NCBI GenBank assembly: GCA_023229845.1
Contig: JALNYK010000007.1
Location: 39,765-103,764 of the forward strand
Source of the DNA: Gallionella sp.
GTDB lineage: Bacteria > Pseudomonadota > Gammaproteobacteria > Burkholderiales > Gallionellaceae
DNA: 64,000 nucleotides
Direction: 5' to 3'
In this document: positions 16,610-27,000 of the stretch, in pieces
Numbering within the stretch: position 1 is the first letter of the stretch
Layout of the letters: every line of letters starts with the position of its first letter
Notes under the pieces: model-generated
Told to the model about the DNA's origin: nothing
The model's input: only the letters and a program-made list of their open reading frames with translations
Databases searched by the model: none
Translations under genes and position numbers: made by a program

Positions 16610-17473
16610 TCAGCCGCTCATCGCCACGGCAAAGCGCCGTTCATAATCCGGCATCAAGCCGGGCCGTATCGCCGGCTGCAACGCCTGTATCTTCCAGCCG
16701 GTACTCTTCGGCCACCCCGTACTCTCCGGCGAGACCGATTCGTCATGTTCGGGAGCCCACAGCAGAACTTCGTCCGTCGTCGCATCCGCGTCGGTCAGGT
16801 AAGCCTCGCGCTCCAGCAGTTGCGGCAACGTATCTCGCCAGTCGCTGCCGGCCCGCAAGGTGCGCACGCTGCCCAACCTGCCTTGCTGCAGCAGGGCCAG
16901 ACACAGGCTGCCCGCCTCGAACAGCACTAACCACGCGCTGCTTTTCTGCAGTCTGGCTTGGCAGCTGTTGTAGGCCACCATCAGGCTGGGCTGGATCGAA
17001 CGCAGCCTGATCCCCGCGCCATCGAACGATATCCGTACGGCGTCTGTCAGCCTGCTATCCACCGCGCTGGCAAGCTGCGGCCTCCCTGCCCGCTCCGGAT
17101 TCAGCCGCAGCTCCCACGACTCGGCGGCAGAACCATACAACTTCCTGAAGAAATGCCGGGCATAGGCCGTCTCTTCCTCTTCATCCTTTAGCGCGCCGCT
17201 CCATGGAACCAGCGCGTACTGCATGAAGCGGTTGGACAGGATGACGGTCGCAAATGCGGTGCTGCCGGCCAGTTCCGACAATTCCGCCGCCAGTATCCTG
17301 ACTGCCCCGCTCCAGGGAAAGTCCCCGACGGACGTCTCGGCGCAGGGAATCGACCTCTTATCGAGCACCCGGTGCTTCAGCCCGCGGTAAGTGAAAGACC
17401 TGCCGATGCGGACCAGCAGCACTTGCTCCGGACTTAACACCACCCGCAATTCATCACGCAACGAAAGTGACAC
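16610..17473 (-). CDS. PilM-like actin-fold assembly protein
   Basis: 287 residues from a GTG at 17473 with AGGAG 8 nt upstream, overlapping the end of gspE by 20 bp; the longer frame to 17605 sits wholly inside gspE. No membrane segment. It resembles PilM/GspL-cytoplasmic and MshI proteins in position, size and pattern (LVRIGRSFTYRGLKHR, VILSNRFMQYALVPW, RLRSIQPSLMVAYNS). The canonical actin-fold nucleotide motifs are weak, as they are in GspL and MshI. Identity is inferred from context as much as sequence. Confidence 0.72.
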   Translation of the reverse strand: MSLSLRDELRVVLSPEQVLLVRIGRSFTYRGLKHRVLDKRSIPCAETSVGDFPWSGAVRILAAELSELAGSTAFATVILSNRFMQYALVPWSGALKDEEEETAYARHFFRKLYGSAAESWELRLNPERAGRPQLASAVDSRLTDAVRISFDGAGIRLRSIQPSLMVAYNSCQARLQKSSAWLVLFEAGSLCLALLQQGRLGSVRTLRAGSDWRDTLPQLLEREAYLTDADATTDEVLLWAPEHDESVSPESTGWPKSTGWKIQALQPAIRPGLMPDYERRFAVAMSG

Positions 17474-19154
17474 GGTTGATCTCCTGTAGTGTTGTTTCGC
17501 CCCGGCAAGCAAGCTCCACCGCCCCCTCGCGCAACAAGCGGGTGCCGTTGCGTCTGGCCGCTTCGCGAACCAAGCGGACAGGCTGCCTGGCGATGATGAG
17601 CTCACGGATTTCGTCGTTCAGATAGAGTATTTCCGCGATGGCCTTGCGCCCCTTGAATCCGGTGCCGCGGCATTGTCCGCAGCCGCGCCCCGCGCGAAAT
17701 GTCGCGGTTTTGGCGTCTTCCGGGCCGACGCCGGATTCTCTGAGCAGCGCCTCGTCCGGATGGTCTTCCTCCACGCAGTGGGTGCAGTTAACGCGCACCA
17801 GACGCTGGGCCAGAATGCCGTTCAAGGCCGAGACGAAGCTGTAGGGATCGACCCCCATATGCATGAAGCGACCGATGACGTCGAACACGTTGTTGGCATG
17901 CACGGTGGTGAACACCAGATGGCCGGTCAGCGCAGATTGCACGGCGATCTGCGCGGTTTCCGGATCGCGGATTTCCCCGACCATGATCTTGTCCGGGTCG
18001 TGCCGCAGAATCGAACGCAGGCCGCGCTCGAAAGTGAGCCCCTTTTTTTCGTTGACGGGAATCTGCAACACGCCGGGCAGCTGGTACTCGACCGGGTCTT
18101 CGATGGTGATGATCTTGTCCTGGCCGTTGTTGATTTCCGAAATCGCGGCATACAGCGTCGTCGTCTTGCCGCTGCCGGTCGGACCGGTGACCAGCACCAT
18201 GCCGTAGGGTTCGTTGGAGAGACGGCGCAGCGTGGCTATGGACGCTTGGTCGAAGCCAAGATAATCGAGGCGCAGCCCCTTGATCTGGTCGGACAGCGTC
18301 TGCTTGTCGAGGATGCGCAGCACAGCATCCTCCCCGAATATGCAAGGCATGATGGACACGCGCAAATCCACCTCATGCCGGTTCATCGACACCTTGAAAC
18401 GCCCATCCTGCGGGACGCGCCGTTCGGCTATATCCAGATCGGAGATGACCTTGATGCGGGAGATCACCTGTTCGGCCATATCCGCCCCGGCCACCGAACC
18501 GACCGCGGTCAGCACCCCGTCGATGCGATATTTGATGTTGAGTCCGGACGCGGAAGTCTCCAGATGAATGTCGCTGGCTTCCGCCTTCAGCGCGTCGTAC
18601 ACCGTCGAGTGCACCAGCTTGACCACCGGGCTGACATCTTCGCTGATGGTTTTGAACGACAATTCCTCCACGCCCTCGTCAAACGTTGCCATCTTTCCTG
18701 TAACGGTCTGCAGGCTGTCCATCGCATGCAGCGATTCCTCGTAATGCGCCAGATACGCGGCGATGTCCCTGCCATGGGCCAGCCCCCAGTCGAACGCTGC
18801 GGAAAAACGCTGCTCGGCCCATATCTGGAGGCCGACATTGAACGGGTCGCCCATGACGATGAGCAGCCGCCCTGCGTCGCTACGGAAGGCGATACATCCC
18901 CGTTCCAGCGCCTCGCCGAATGGCAGCGCATCGAATGCGGAGGTCAGCCTGTTCAACTCGTCCATGCCGAACACCGGATAGTGGAGCGCATCGCCCAGCG
19001 CATGGACAAAACTTCCCGCATCCAGGCCGGCCTGCTCTTCCAGCACATCGACCACGCTGCATCCGCTCTGCGTGGCGGTGACGCGCGCCTCCCGCACCTG
19101 TTGCAACGAAAAAATCGGCTCGGCGGGTGTATCGCAAAAGGCCATCTGGTTCAT
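17454..19154 (-). CDS. gspE: Type II secretion/type IV pilus assembly ATPase (GspE/PilB)
   Basis: 566 residues. An N-terminal GspE_N domain (about 10-150) precedes the ATPase core with Walker A GPTGSGKTTTLYAAI, Asp box TIEDPVEYQLP, Walker B IMVGEIRDPETA, and His box LTGHLVFTTVHAN. A zinc-binding tetracysteine (CTHC and CGQC, about 470-505) is also present. All catalytic features of an extension ATPase are intact. It powers pseudopilus assembly at the inner membrane. Its stop overlaps the pilM-like start, and its start overlaps the gspF stop. Confidence 0.95.
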   Translation of the reverse strand: MNQMAFCDTPAEPIFSLQQVREARVTATQSGCSVVDVLEEQAGLDAGSFVHALGDALHYPVFGMDELNRLTSAFDALPFGEALERGCIAFRSDAGRLLIVMGDPFNVGLQIWAEQRFSAAFDWGLAHGRDIAAYLAHYEESLHAMDSLQTVTGKMATFDEGVEELSFKTISEDVSPVVKLVHSTVYDALKAEASDIHLETSASGLNIKYRIDGVLTAVGSVAGADMAEQVISRIKVISDLDIAERRVPQDGRFKVSMNRHEVDLRVSIMPCIFGEDAVLRILDKQTLSDQIKGLRLDYLGFDQASIATLRRLSNEPYGMVLVTGPTGSGKTTTLYAAISEINNGQDKIITIEDPVEYQLPGVLQIPVNEKKGLTFERGLRSILRHDPDKIMVGEIRDPETAQIAVQSALTGHLVFTTVHANNVFDVIGRFMHMGVDPYSFVSALNGILAQRLVRVNCTHCVEEDHPDEALLRESGVGPEDAKTATFRAGRGCGQCRGTGFKGRKAIAEILYLNDEIRELIIARQPVRLVREAARRNGTRLLREGAVELACRGETTLQEINRVTFVA

Positions 19155-20341
19155 TCGATGCTCCCCGCCAGTTCGAAAATCGGAAAGTACATCAGCACCA
19201 CGACGATGCCGATAATCAGCCCGACAAACGCCATCAGCAAGGGCTCGAACGTCTTGATGAAGCGCTCGACCCAGCGCGCCGTCTCATCCTCGTAAAAGGC
19301 CGCGATGCGCTCCATCATCTCGCCCATCCGACCGGTGCGCTCCCCCACCCGCAGCAACCGCGACGCCAGAGGCGTAGCCAGCCCGTACTTGTCCATCGCC
19401 TGGGAGATTGAACCTCCCTCATGGATGTGGGTCGCGGCCAGCGCCAGCTGTTCGCGCATCGTTGCCTGCAGCAGCCCGCCCACCAGCTGCAGCGCCGCCA
19501 TGATCGGCATTCCTCCCTGCAACAACATTCCGAGCGAACGATAAAATCGCGCCGTCTGGTACAGGCGCAGGCGCTTGCCCAACGCGGGCAACTGCCACAG
19601 TTTTTGTCCGGCCCACTGCCTGAATGAAGGCTGAGCGGCGGCGAAAACCAGACCGCCGAACAGGGCTATCGCCGCCGCCAGAAAAAGCCGCCAATGCGCA
19701 TCCAGAAAAGTCCCCCACTGCATCAGCAACCGCGACATCAGCGGCAGGTCGCCCCCCAGGTCTTCGTAGATGCGACTGAAGCGGGGTACGACAAACACCA
19801 TCAGGAACAGCATCACCGCCCCCCCCGCGACCGTCAGGATCACCGGATAAATCGAGGAAGTGACCACGTTGCGCCGGATGCCATCCATCTGGGTCTGGTA
19901 AACGATATAGCGCGACAACACCTCAGAGAGGGAACCGGTTTTCTCGCTGGCGCGCACAGTCGCCACATAGAGTGCGGGGAAATCACCGGGCGATTGTTCC
20001 ATTGCATATGACAGGCTATGTCCTTCGTACAGCGACGAGATTATTTGTGTCAGGGTCTTCTTGATCTCGATCCGCTCTTCTTTCTCGTTCAACGCCTCCA
20101 GCGCCTCGACCAGAGACAGGCCGGCGTCCAGCAAAGCCACCAGCTCCTGACTGAATAGCACCAGCGGGAAATCGGCCTTTTTCCAGTGCCGCAACGGCGA
20201 CCATTGCCGCCGGGCCTTGGCGGCAATGACGGTATAGCCTTGCGCATTCGCCTGTGCCTCGGCATCGTGAACGTCGGCCGCTTCCAGCATGACCGACATC
20301 AGCCCCGCATTACCGCGCAACACCTTAATTTCGTATTGCAT
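19151..20341 (-). CDS. gspF: Inner-membrane platform protein GspF/PilC
   Basis: 396 residues. The ATG at 20341 (MQYEIKVLRGN) is preferred over a GTG two codons upstream. Two T2SSF helical domains (FSQELVALLDAGLSLVEAL and FYRSLGMLLQGGMPIMAAL, the internal repeat that defines the family) are separated by two transmembrane helices (about 165-225), with a third near the C-terminus (LLMAFVGLIIGIVVVLMYFPIF). It forms the membrane base of the pseudopilus with GspE. Overlaps gspE by ATGA. Confidence 0.95.
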   Translation of the reverse strand: MQYEIKVLRGNAGLMSVMLEAADVHDAEAQANAQGYTVIAAKARRQWSPLRHWKKADFPLVLFSQELVALLDAGLSLVEALEALNEKEERIEIKKTLTQIISSLYEGHSLSYAMEQSPGDFPALYVATVRASEKTGSLSEVLSRYIVYQTQMDGIRRNVVTSSIYPVILTVAGGAVMLFLMVFVVPRFSRIYEDLGGDLPLMSRLLMQWGTFLDAHWRLFLAAAIALFGGLVFAAAQPSFRQWAGQKLWQLPALGKRLRLYQTARFYRSLGMLLQGGMPIMAALQLVGGLLQATMREQLALAATHIHEGGSISQAMDKYGLATPLASRLLRVGERTGRMGEMMERIAAFYEDETARWVERFIKTFEPLLMAFVGLIIGIVVVLMYFPIFELAGSIE

Positions 20342-20401
20342 AAACACCCCGCTTTTGATTCGTTGTGCAGCCGGTTACCGTTTTGACTACTGCACTCCCG
20401 C

Positions 20402-20860
20402 CTACCAGTTGGTGATGTCGGCCGCCGCGCCCTCGCCCCCGGGTTTGCCATCCTTCCCGTACGAGACGAGGTCGTATTCCCCGTGCTCCCCCGGATACTT
20501 GAAGAGATAAGGGTTGCCCCACGGATCGAGCGGCACCCCCTTGCTCAGGTAGGGACCGTCCCAGTGGGGCTCATTGGCGGGATGCGCGACCAGCGCCGAC
20601 AGACCGTCCTCCATGTTCGGGTAGTGACCGGTATCCAGGCGAAACTGATCCAGCGCCTTGCCCAGCGCATCGGCCTGCGCACTCGCCGTCTTGACCTCGG
20701 ACTTGCCGATCTGGGCGAAATATCTCGGCCCCACATAGCCGGAAAGCAGGCCGATGATCACCATGACCACCAGCAGTTCGAGCAACGTAAATCCCGTACT
20801 TGTTCTGGGCTGCCGACAGGTAAAACCAGTTATGGAATCTTTATTTTTCATTTGCGCCAT
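20402..20860 (-). CDS. gspG: Major pseudopilin GspG
   Basis: 152 residues, first gene of the secretion operon. Leader ending STG precedes FTLLELLVVMVIIGLLSGYVGPRYF with Glu5. The mature domain has the GspG hallmarks YPNMEDGLSALV, GPYLSKGVPLDPWGNPYLFKYPG and the C-terminal calcium-loop region DLVSYGKDGKPGGEGAAADITNW. This is the classic type II secretion major pseudopilin, which argues that the operon is a protein-secretion system and not a motility pilus. GGAG lies just before the ATG at 20860. Confidence 0.93.
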   Translation of the reverse strand: MAQMKNKDSITGFTCRQPRTSTGFTLLELLVVMVIIGLLSGYVGPRYFAQIGKSEVKTASAQADALGKALDQFRLDTGHYPNMEDGLSALVAHPANEPHWDGPYLSKGVPLDPWGNPYLFKYPGEHGEYDLVSYGKDGKPGGEGAAADITNW

Positions 20861-20929
20861 GCTCCATCCAGAGGATTTCTTACGGGTCTCACCTTAAAGT
20901 GAACTGCATAAACTTTCTCTGGGCGGCGG

Positions 20930-20958
20930 ACTGTATTTGTTGATAGGGGGAATACAGT
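20930..20958. promoter_or_regulatory. Inverted repeat upstream of the secretion operon (candidate operator)
   Basis: Perfect 8-bp arms ACTGTATT and AATACAGT, 13 bp apart, lie about 70-98 bp upstream of the gspG start and upstream of no other nearby start except the divergent GGDEF gene. The symmetry and place suit a dimeric regulator site. No regulator is assigned. Confidence 0.4.
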
Positions 20959-21118
20959 ATTTATTGCTCGCCAATACGTCCCCGGAATAAACGATAAGTA
21001 GCTGGCACTACAGCGTTCTCGTCGCGAGAACAAAGTCATTTGCTGATTGGTGCGGCCAATCGGCCACGCTAAAGTCATCACCACTCGACGAACACTCGTT
21101 AACGACAGGATGGGCGCC

Positions 21119-22171
21119 ATGAATCAACTGAACGAAATGAGCATGAATGGGCCGCGACTGCGACTCGAATTGCCGTCGCAGCAGTTCGAATTCAATGCGC
21201 TGAAATTCAAGCTGAGCGAAATGCGGCGACAGCTGAGCGTGGCAACCCGATTGACCACGCGCATCATTGAAAGCGCGGATGAAGGCATCCTGATCACCGA
21301 TGCGCGCAGAATCATCCGCTCGGTCAATCCGGCCTTTGAAAAATCCACCGGCTACAGCGCCGCCGAGGCTATCGGCCGTACTCCCGCGATACTCAAGTCC
21401 GGCCACCATGACAAAAATTTCTACCGAAAAATGTGGGACACCATTAACAAGGTCGGAGAATGGCGGGGAGAAATCTGGAATCGGCACAAAAACGGCGAGA
21501 TCTATCCCGAATGGTTGAGCATCAGCGCCGTCAAGGATAGCCAACAGCACATCAGCCATTATGTGGGGGTTTTTTCCGATGCCCATACCCAGGAATACAT
21601 CCTCGAACGTTTGCACTATCTGGCCTACTACGACGGCCTCACCGGGCTGCCCAACCGGCGGCTGTTTCTGGATAGGCTGAACATGTCCATTTCCCATGCG
21701 CGACGGGAAAGTCACATGCTGGCGGTGATGTTTATCGACCTCGATCAGTTCAAGCAAATCAACGACACGCTGGGACACCAGGTCGGAGACGAATTGCTGA
21801 TCGGCGTAACGGAACGCATGAAAAGCTGCCTGCGCAATGAAGACACCCTCGCGAGACTGGCAGGCGACGAGTTCACCGTCCTCCTGCCCGACATTCCCCA
21901 TCCCGATGCGGCGCGCAATGTCGCCCAGAAGTTCCTGGAGTGTTGCGCCCAACCTTTGAGCATTAACGGACATGAACTGTGCGTCACCGCCAGCATCGGA
22001 ATCGCCATTTACCCGAACGATGGCGAAGATGCGGAGAGCCTGCTCCACCATGCGGATCTCGCCATGTACCGTATCAAGGAATCGGGGCGGAACGGCTACT
22101 TGTGCCACCCCTCTGAAACAGGGGCCGGTGCGTCTACCGCCAGTGCATCTACCGATAGCGCCGCCCACTGA
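21119..22171 (+). CDS. PAS-GGDEF diguanylate cyclase
   Basis: 350 residues from the ATG at 21119, with AGGA about 9 nt upstream; longer starts are possible. A helical N-terminus (about 20-50), one PAS domain (about 50-155, IIESADEGILITDARRIIRSVNPAF) and a GGDEF domain (about 165-335). The signature reads AGDEF at 248-252; this variant retains activity in some enzymes. An RxxD inhibitory site (R239, D242) lies 5 residues before it, so product inhibition by c-di-GMP is expected. No membrane segment. c-di-GMP would be relevant to the nearby secretion and exopolysaccharide clusters, but no effector was recognised. Confidence 0.93.
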   Translation: MNQLNEMSMNGPRLRLELPSQQFEFNALKFKLSEMRRQLSVATRLTTRIIESADEGILITDARRIIRSVNPAFEKSTGYSAAEAIGRTPAILKSGHHDKNFYRKMWDTINKVGEWRGEIWNRHKNGEIYPEWLSISAVKDSQQHISHYVGVFSDAHTQEYILERLHYLAYYDGLTGLPNRRLFLDRLNMSISHARRESHMLAVMFIDLDQFKQINDTLGHQVGDELLIGVTERMKSCLRNEDTLARLAGDEFTVLLPDIPHPDAARNVAQKFLECCAQPLSINGHELCVTASIGIAIYPNDGEDAESLLHHADLAMYRIKESGRNGYLCHPSETGAGASTASASTDSAAH

Positions 22172-22207
22172 GGGCTGAGATGCCATGATCGCAAGCATCG
22201 TTCCGAA

Positions 22208-23038
22208 TCACCATGCTTCCGATGTTGCTTCCGATGCTGTGAGTTGCCAGGACACGCGAATCTGCGTTCCTTGCCCGATCACGGAGTCCATCGCATAGGC
22301 TCCGCCGGAGAGGATGGCGCGTTCCTTCATGCTCAAAAGCCCCAACCCCCTGTCCGATCCGCTGCGGATAGCGACCTCCGTCGGATCGAAGCCATCGCCA
22401 TTGTCTTCAATCGAGAAGTACAGAACATTGCCGACCTGCTTGAGCGTCACCCGCATCAGGTCGGCATGGGCGTATTTGACGATATTGCTGGTTGCCTCCT
22501 GAAGGATGCGGAAGATCGTAATCTTGAGCGCATCGGGAATGCGTCCCTCATGAATACTGAAATCCCGTTCCGCCTTCATGCCGGGGAAGGCGGCATCGAG
22601 CTCCCGAAAAAACCATGACAGAGTTGGGAGCAACCCGAGGTCATCCAGCATCGGCGGGCGCAGGTCCATGGCAACATGGCGCACCTCTTCCAGCGCCCCA
22701 TGAACACGATGCTTCAATTGCTGCAACGATTCGGACGCCTCGTTGATTGCGCCGGAAGCAAGCTGCCTCACCACCTCCGTCAAGGACAGCTTGATCATGG
22801 TCAGCGACTGTCCGATCCCGTCATGCAGGTCCGTGGCGATCCGCTTCCGCTCGTTTTCCTGAACCGAGAGCATCTGGTTTGCAAGCGACTGCAATGTGCC
22901 CCGGGATTCGCTCCAGTCCCCATTGGCCGACTCCCCCTCGGAAGCATACTTGCCGAATCTGCCCGATCTCCGACTGACACGATCCCGCACTCCCGTTCCG
23001 ACAGGCCGCTTCAACTGTTTCATCGATTCCTGGTACAT
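22208..23038 (-). CDS. Cytoplasmic NarX/DegS-type sensor histidine kinase
   Basis: 276 residues from 23038 (MYQESMKQ), where GGAGGAGGG precedes the ATG; the frame to 23131 is an extension without a ribosome site. Coiled N-terminus, then HisKA_3 with histidine in RKRIATDLHDGIGQSLTMIK, DLRPPMLDDLGLLPTL, and an intact HATPase (ILQEATSNIVKYA, EDNGDGFD, RGLGLLSMKERA). No transmembrane or sensor domain, so the signal is cytoplasmic or supplied by a partner. Unlike the 8955 kinase, its ATP-binding motifs are complete, so the two may act as a pair. Candidate regulators are the NarL-type protein at 10483 and the FixJ-type at 23460. Confidence 0.92.
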   Translation of the reverse strand: MYQESMKQLKRPVGTGVRDRVSRRSGRFGKYASEGESANGDWSESRGTLQSLANQMLSVQENERKRIATDLHDGIGQSLTMIKLSLTEVVRQLASGAINEASESLQQLKHRVHGALEEVRHVAMDLRPPMLDDLGLLPTLSWFFRELDAAFPGMKAERDFSIHEGRIPDALKITIFRILQEATSNIVKYAHADLMRVTLKQVGNVLYFSIEDNGDGFDPTEVAIRSGSDRGLGLLSMKERAILSGGAYAMDSVIGQGTQIRVSWQLTASEATSEAW

Positions 23039-23289
23039 AGTATTCCCTCCTCCATACCTTGCCATCCGCGAATTAACCCCGTGAACAAGGGCGAGATTCA
23101 AGCCTCGGCGCACTTGCCGGGTACCGCACATGCGATACCGTGAACGTGGTACATCCTGTGGGAAATCAAGGGGGTTTACAATAAGCGCGACTACCTAGGA
23201 ATCCGTGAAATCCGCGTCTCATCCTCGGCTGAGGCTGCTATCGGAAAGCACGAAATTTCATGCAAGGCGAATCAATACATTTAACAGCA

Positions 23290-23419
23290 GTCATTCCGGC
23301 GAAGGCCGGAATCCAGACGATTGACCGCGCCCCACGCAGTGGGACAACAAATGAAACACGGCTTTGTCCGCTACGCGGCCTTATATGATGAACTGGATTC
23401 CGGCCTACGCCGGAATGAC
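23290..23419. repeat. Dispersed intergenic inverted-repeat element (copy 1)
   Basis: Ends GTCATTCCGGCGAAGGCCG and its near-exact reverse complement bracket about 130 bp containing smaller hairpins, including a CCCAC/GTGGG stem. A second copy, in the opposite orientation, lies at 56039-56164. Resembles a non-coding mobile REP/MITE-type element. It sits in the ~420-bp gap between the kinase at 23038 and the regulator ending at 23460; nothing else was seen in that gap. Confidence 0.75.
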
Positions 23420-23459
23420 GGGGTCCAGGTTCCGCGTACCCTCGCCAATTATGGAAACC

Positions 23460-24098
23460 TCAATAGTCGTCGCGTAGCGCCAGCCGACTTTGCACCAGCT
23501 CCGCAATGGTCTGGACATTGAGCTTCTTCATGATATTGGACCGGTGTATATCCACCGTTTTGGGACTAATGCCGAGCTTGATTGCAATGACCTTGCTCGT
23601 GCCGCCGGACACCACAAATTCCATGATTTCCCGCTCGCGTCCGGTCAAGACATCGAAACGGCTGCGCAAACTGTCCTGTTTCAGGTTTTCATGGCGGGTT
23701 TCCCGGACCTGTTTAAGCGCGGCATGCACCTTATCCAGCAGATCCTGAGCGTGGAAGGGCTTCTGCACAAAATCGAATGCGCCCGACTTCAAAGCCCGAA
23801 CGGCGAGGGGCACATCTCCGTGGCCGGTAATGATGATGACCGGCATCGAAACCCCGTCCGTCTGGAGGCGCTCCAGCAACTCCATGCCACCCATGCCCGG
23901 CATGCGAATATCCAGCAGGAGGCAGCCCGACTGCCGCGGATCGCAGAATTCCAGAAAAGCGCCCGCATCGCCGAACATCCTGCAGGGTAGATTCGCCGAT
24001 TCCAGCAGGCAAACGATGGAGTGGCGCATGGCCTCGTCGTCGTCGACCACAAACACCAGAGGCAGACCGGTATGCATATGCTCGATATTTTTATTCAT
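23460..24098 (-). CDS. FixJ/TodT-type response regulator
   Basis: 212 residues from the ATG at 24098, which overlaps the end of the upstream multi-PAS kinase by 8 bp and has GGAG upstream. Receiver motifs: VVDDD (D19-D21), phospho-acceptor D63 in LLLDIRMPGMGG, and KPFHA lysine. A LuxR-type DNA-binding domain (LTGREREIMEFVVSGGTSKVIA, SPKTVDIHRSNIMKKLN) follows. Forms an operon with, and is clearly the cognate partner of, the FixL-like kinase. Targets unknown. Confidence 0.94.
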   Translation of the reverse strand: MNKNIEHMHTGLPLVFVVDDDEAMRHSIVCLLESANLPCRMFGDAGAFLEFCDPRQSGCLLLDIRMPGMGGMELLERLQTDGVSMPVIIITGHGDVPLAVRALKSGAFDFVQKPFHAQDLLDKVHAALKQVRETRHENLKQDSLRSRFDVLTGREREIMEFVVSGGTSKVIAIKLGISPKTVDIHRSNIMKKLNVQTIAELVQSRLALRDDY

Positions 24099-27000
24099 CG
24101 CTTGCTCCGACAGGAAGTGTGAAATTGAACCTGGCGCCTTCATCGTCATACTGTTCCGCCCATATTTTTCCGCCATGATTTTCGACCAGAGAACGGCAGA
24201 TGGGCAACCCCAGCCCCAGACCCTCTTGTTTCGAACTCTGGAAGGGATTGAATACCTTGTCCAGATCGTCCGGAACAATGCCCTTTCCGGTATCGCTGAC
24301 CGACACCAGGATAAAGCCGGAATCGATCATGCGGGTGGTGATGCGCAACACCCGTCGCGGCGTTGATGCCATCGAATCGACTGCATTCTTGATGAGATTG
24401 ACCAGCACCTGCTCGATTTCGACCTTGCTCGCCAGCGCCGACGGCAATGTATAAAAGTCCATGACGACCGAGACGGCGTGCTGACGAATCTCATATTCCA
24501 TGAAATGGACGGTATCGCGGATCAGCGTATTGACGTCCAGCATGACGCGTTCCTGCCGCTGCTTGCGCACCATATCCTTGAGATGGTTGATAATCGCGCC
24601 CGCCCTTTCGGTCTGGGCATGGGCAAGGCTAACCACCTTCAGCAACCGGTTCTTGTCCCAATCGCTTTCCGCCATATGAAGCAAGCCGGCGCTCAGATAA
24701 TTGTTCGCGGCGGACAACGGCTGGCTCAGCTCATGCGCAAGACCGGAGGTCATCTCGCCGGCAATCTGCAACCGGCCGGCATGTTCCATCTCGGCGCGCA
24801 TCTCGTCGAACAGCTTGTGGTCGGTCACGTCCAGACAGGTGCCGATAAAGCCGAGAAATATTCTTTCTGCGCCGAAGCGCGGCACGCCGGAGTCCCGCAC
24901 CCAGCGGTATTCCCCATCGTGGCGGCGCAATCGATATTCAAGGCTGAATGGCTGGAGACTCTGGAAAGCATCCCGATAAGCATCGAGACAACGCGCCTTG
25001 TCATCCGGGTGAATCAGGGTGTGCCATTCGCAACTCTGCACCCGCTGGAGAGGCAAACCGGTAAACGCGTACCATCCTTGATTGAAATAATTGCAGCCAT
25101 GACAGCATTCCTGCTCTTGCATATCCGACATCCAGATCATGATCGGCGCGCCATCCGCCATGATGCGAAAGCGTTCCTCGCTTTCCGCCAGCATCGCCTC
25201 CGCCAGCTTGCGCTCGGTGATGTCGGTGACGATCGCCTGGATCGCCACCGGTTTGCCGCTGCCGTCCAGAATCAGGGTGTTGCGCTGGTTCATCCAGCGG
25301 GTGTCGCCGCACTTGTGGACGACCTGGTACTCGTAGGTCGGCGGCATCTCCCCCGCGATCAGCTTCGCCCACTTTTCCTCGAAATACCCGTGCCAGGCGG
25401 GGTGGATGACGGCGCGAATCAGCGCGGGCGAGGCATAGAATTCTTCCGGCGTGTAGCCGAACATGGCCAGCGACGCCGGGCTCACGTACTCGTAACGCCC
25501 ATCCGGAAGAGACATGCGATAGAGCATGTCGGTGGCGTTTTCGGCAAGGAAGCGGAAGCGCTTCTCGCTTTCGTTGAGCTCTTCCTCCGCCAGCTTGCGC
25601 GCGGTGATGTCCTCGTGGGTGGACAGCCATATCTTGCCGTAATGATGGTGTTCGAATGTCGAAATGGCCGCATGGCACCAGAAGGCGCTGCCGTCCTTCT
25701 TGATGTTGTTGATTTCGCCCTCCCAACACCCTTGTTCTCGCAGCGCCGTCATGATCTCTCGCGCCACTTCTTCAGGACTCTTCGCCGTCGGCGCATTGAG
25801 CTGGCTGGCATGCAGCCCCTCCATCTCGCCGGCGGCGTAACCGAATATCTGCTCGAATTTCGGGTTGACATAAACTACCGTGCCGGTGTCGGCGCGCACC
25901 AGGACAACCCCCTCCTCCATCTGGGAAAGAATGGTGCTGTGGAAGCGCAACTCGTCTTCCGCCTGCTTGCGTACGGTAATGTCGAACAGCGTCGAACGGC
26001 TCATCAGGTATTCCCCGTCGTCGTCATAGGCCGCCGTCGCGTTCAGCACCACAAACAAACTCGTACCGTCCTTGCGGACCAGTTCGTATTCCAGGTCGCA
26101 GACAAACCCCCTTTGCTTGAATCCGGGATAGTTGTCGTAGAACAACTGCCGGCAGCCGGGCGCAAGCAAATCCGCAAAGTTTATCTTGCCGACCACTTCG
26201 TCCCGCGTATAGCCCAGCCACTGCAGTTCGGTATCGTTGATCTGGACGATGACGCCGCCCTTGTCCAGCGAGTGATAGCCGCACGGAGCGCTGTTATACA
26301 GATCCTCGATCCGTTGCGCCGACTTGCGCAATGCCTGCTGGAACATCTGCTGCACGGTGACATCCTGGGTCGTCCCGATCGAGCGCAGTGGCTGGCCGGA
26401 TTCGTCGTAATGAGTCTCGCACCACTCCTGGACGAACTTGACCCGCATGTCCGGAAACTGCAGACGGTGAATGATGTTGTATGGCTTCTTGTTGCTCACC
26501 GAATCGGTATAGGCCCGGCTCACCCTGTCCCGGTCGTCCGGATGCACGGCATTGAGGAAGGCTTCGTAGGATGCGCCGAAACGGCTTTGATCGACCTCGA
26601 AAATGCGGTAATTCTCGTCTGACCAGTAGAGAACGTTGTTTTTCAGATCCAGCTCCCAGCTGCCGATATGCGCCATCTGCTGCGATTTTCTCAGCAGGGC
26701 TTCACTCCTGCGCAATGCGTCCTCCACCTGCCTGCGCTCGCCGATGTCGCGGATGATGAACTGGAAATAAAAGGCATCTTCCATCATGATGGCGCGGACG
26801 CTGACCTCCACTGGAAACAGCGATCCATCCTTGCGCCGGTTCAAGGTCTCGAAGCGGGATTCACCCAACTCATTGAATTTCTCGACCTGCTCCTTGAAGG
26901 TGAGGACATCCCTGGACTCGCACAGACCGAGGACAGGCATATGCAACAGTTCTTCGCGCCGATAGCCGTAAGCCTGCTGGGCTCGTTCGTTGGCCTCGAC

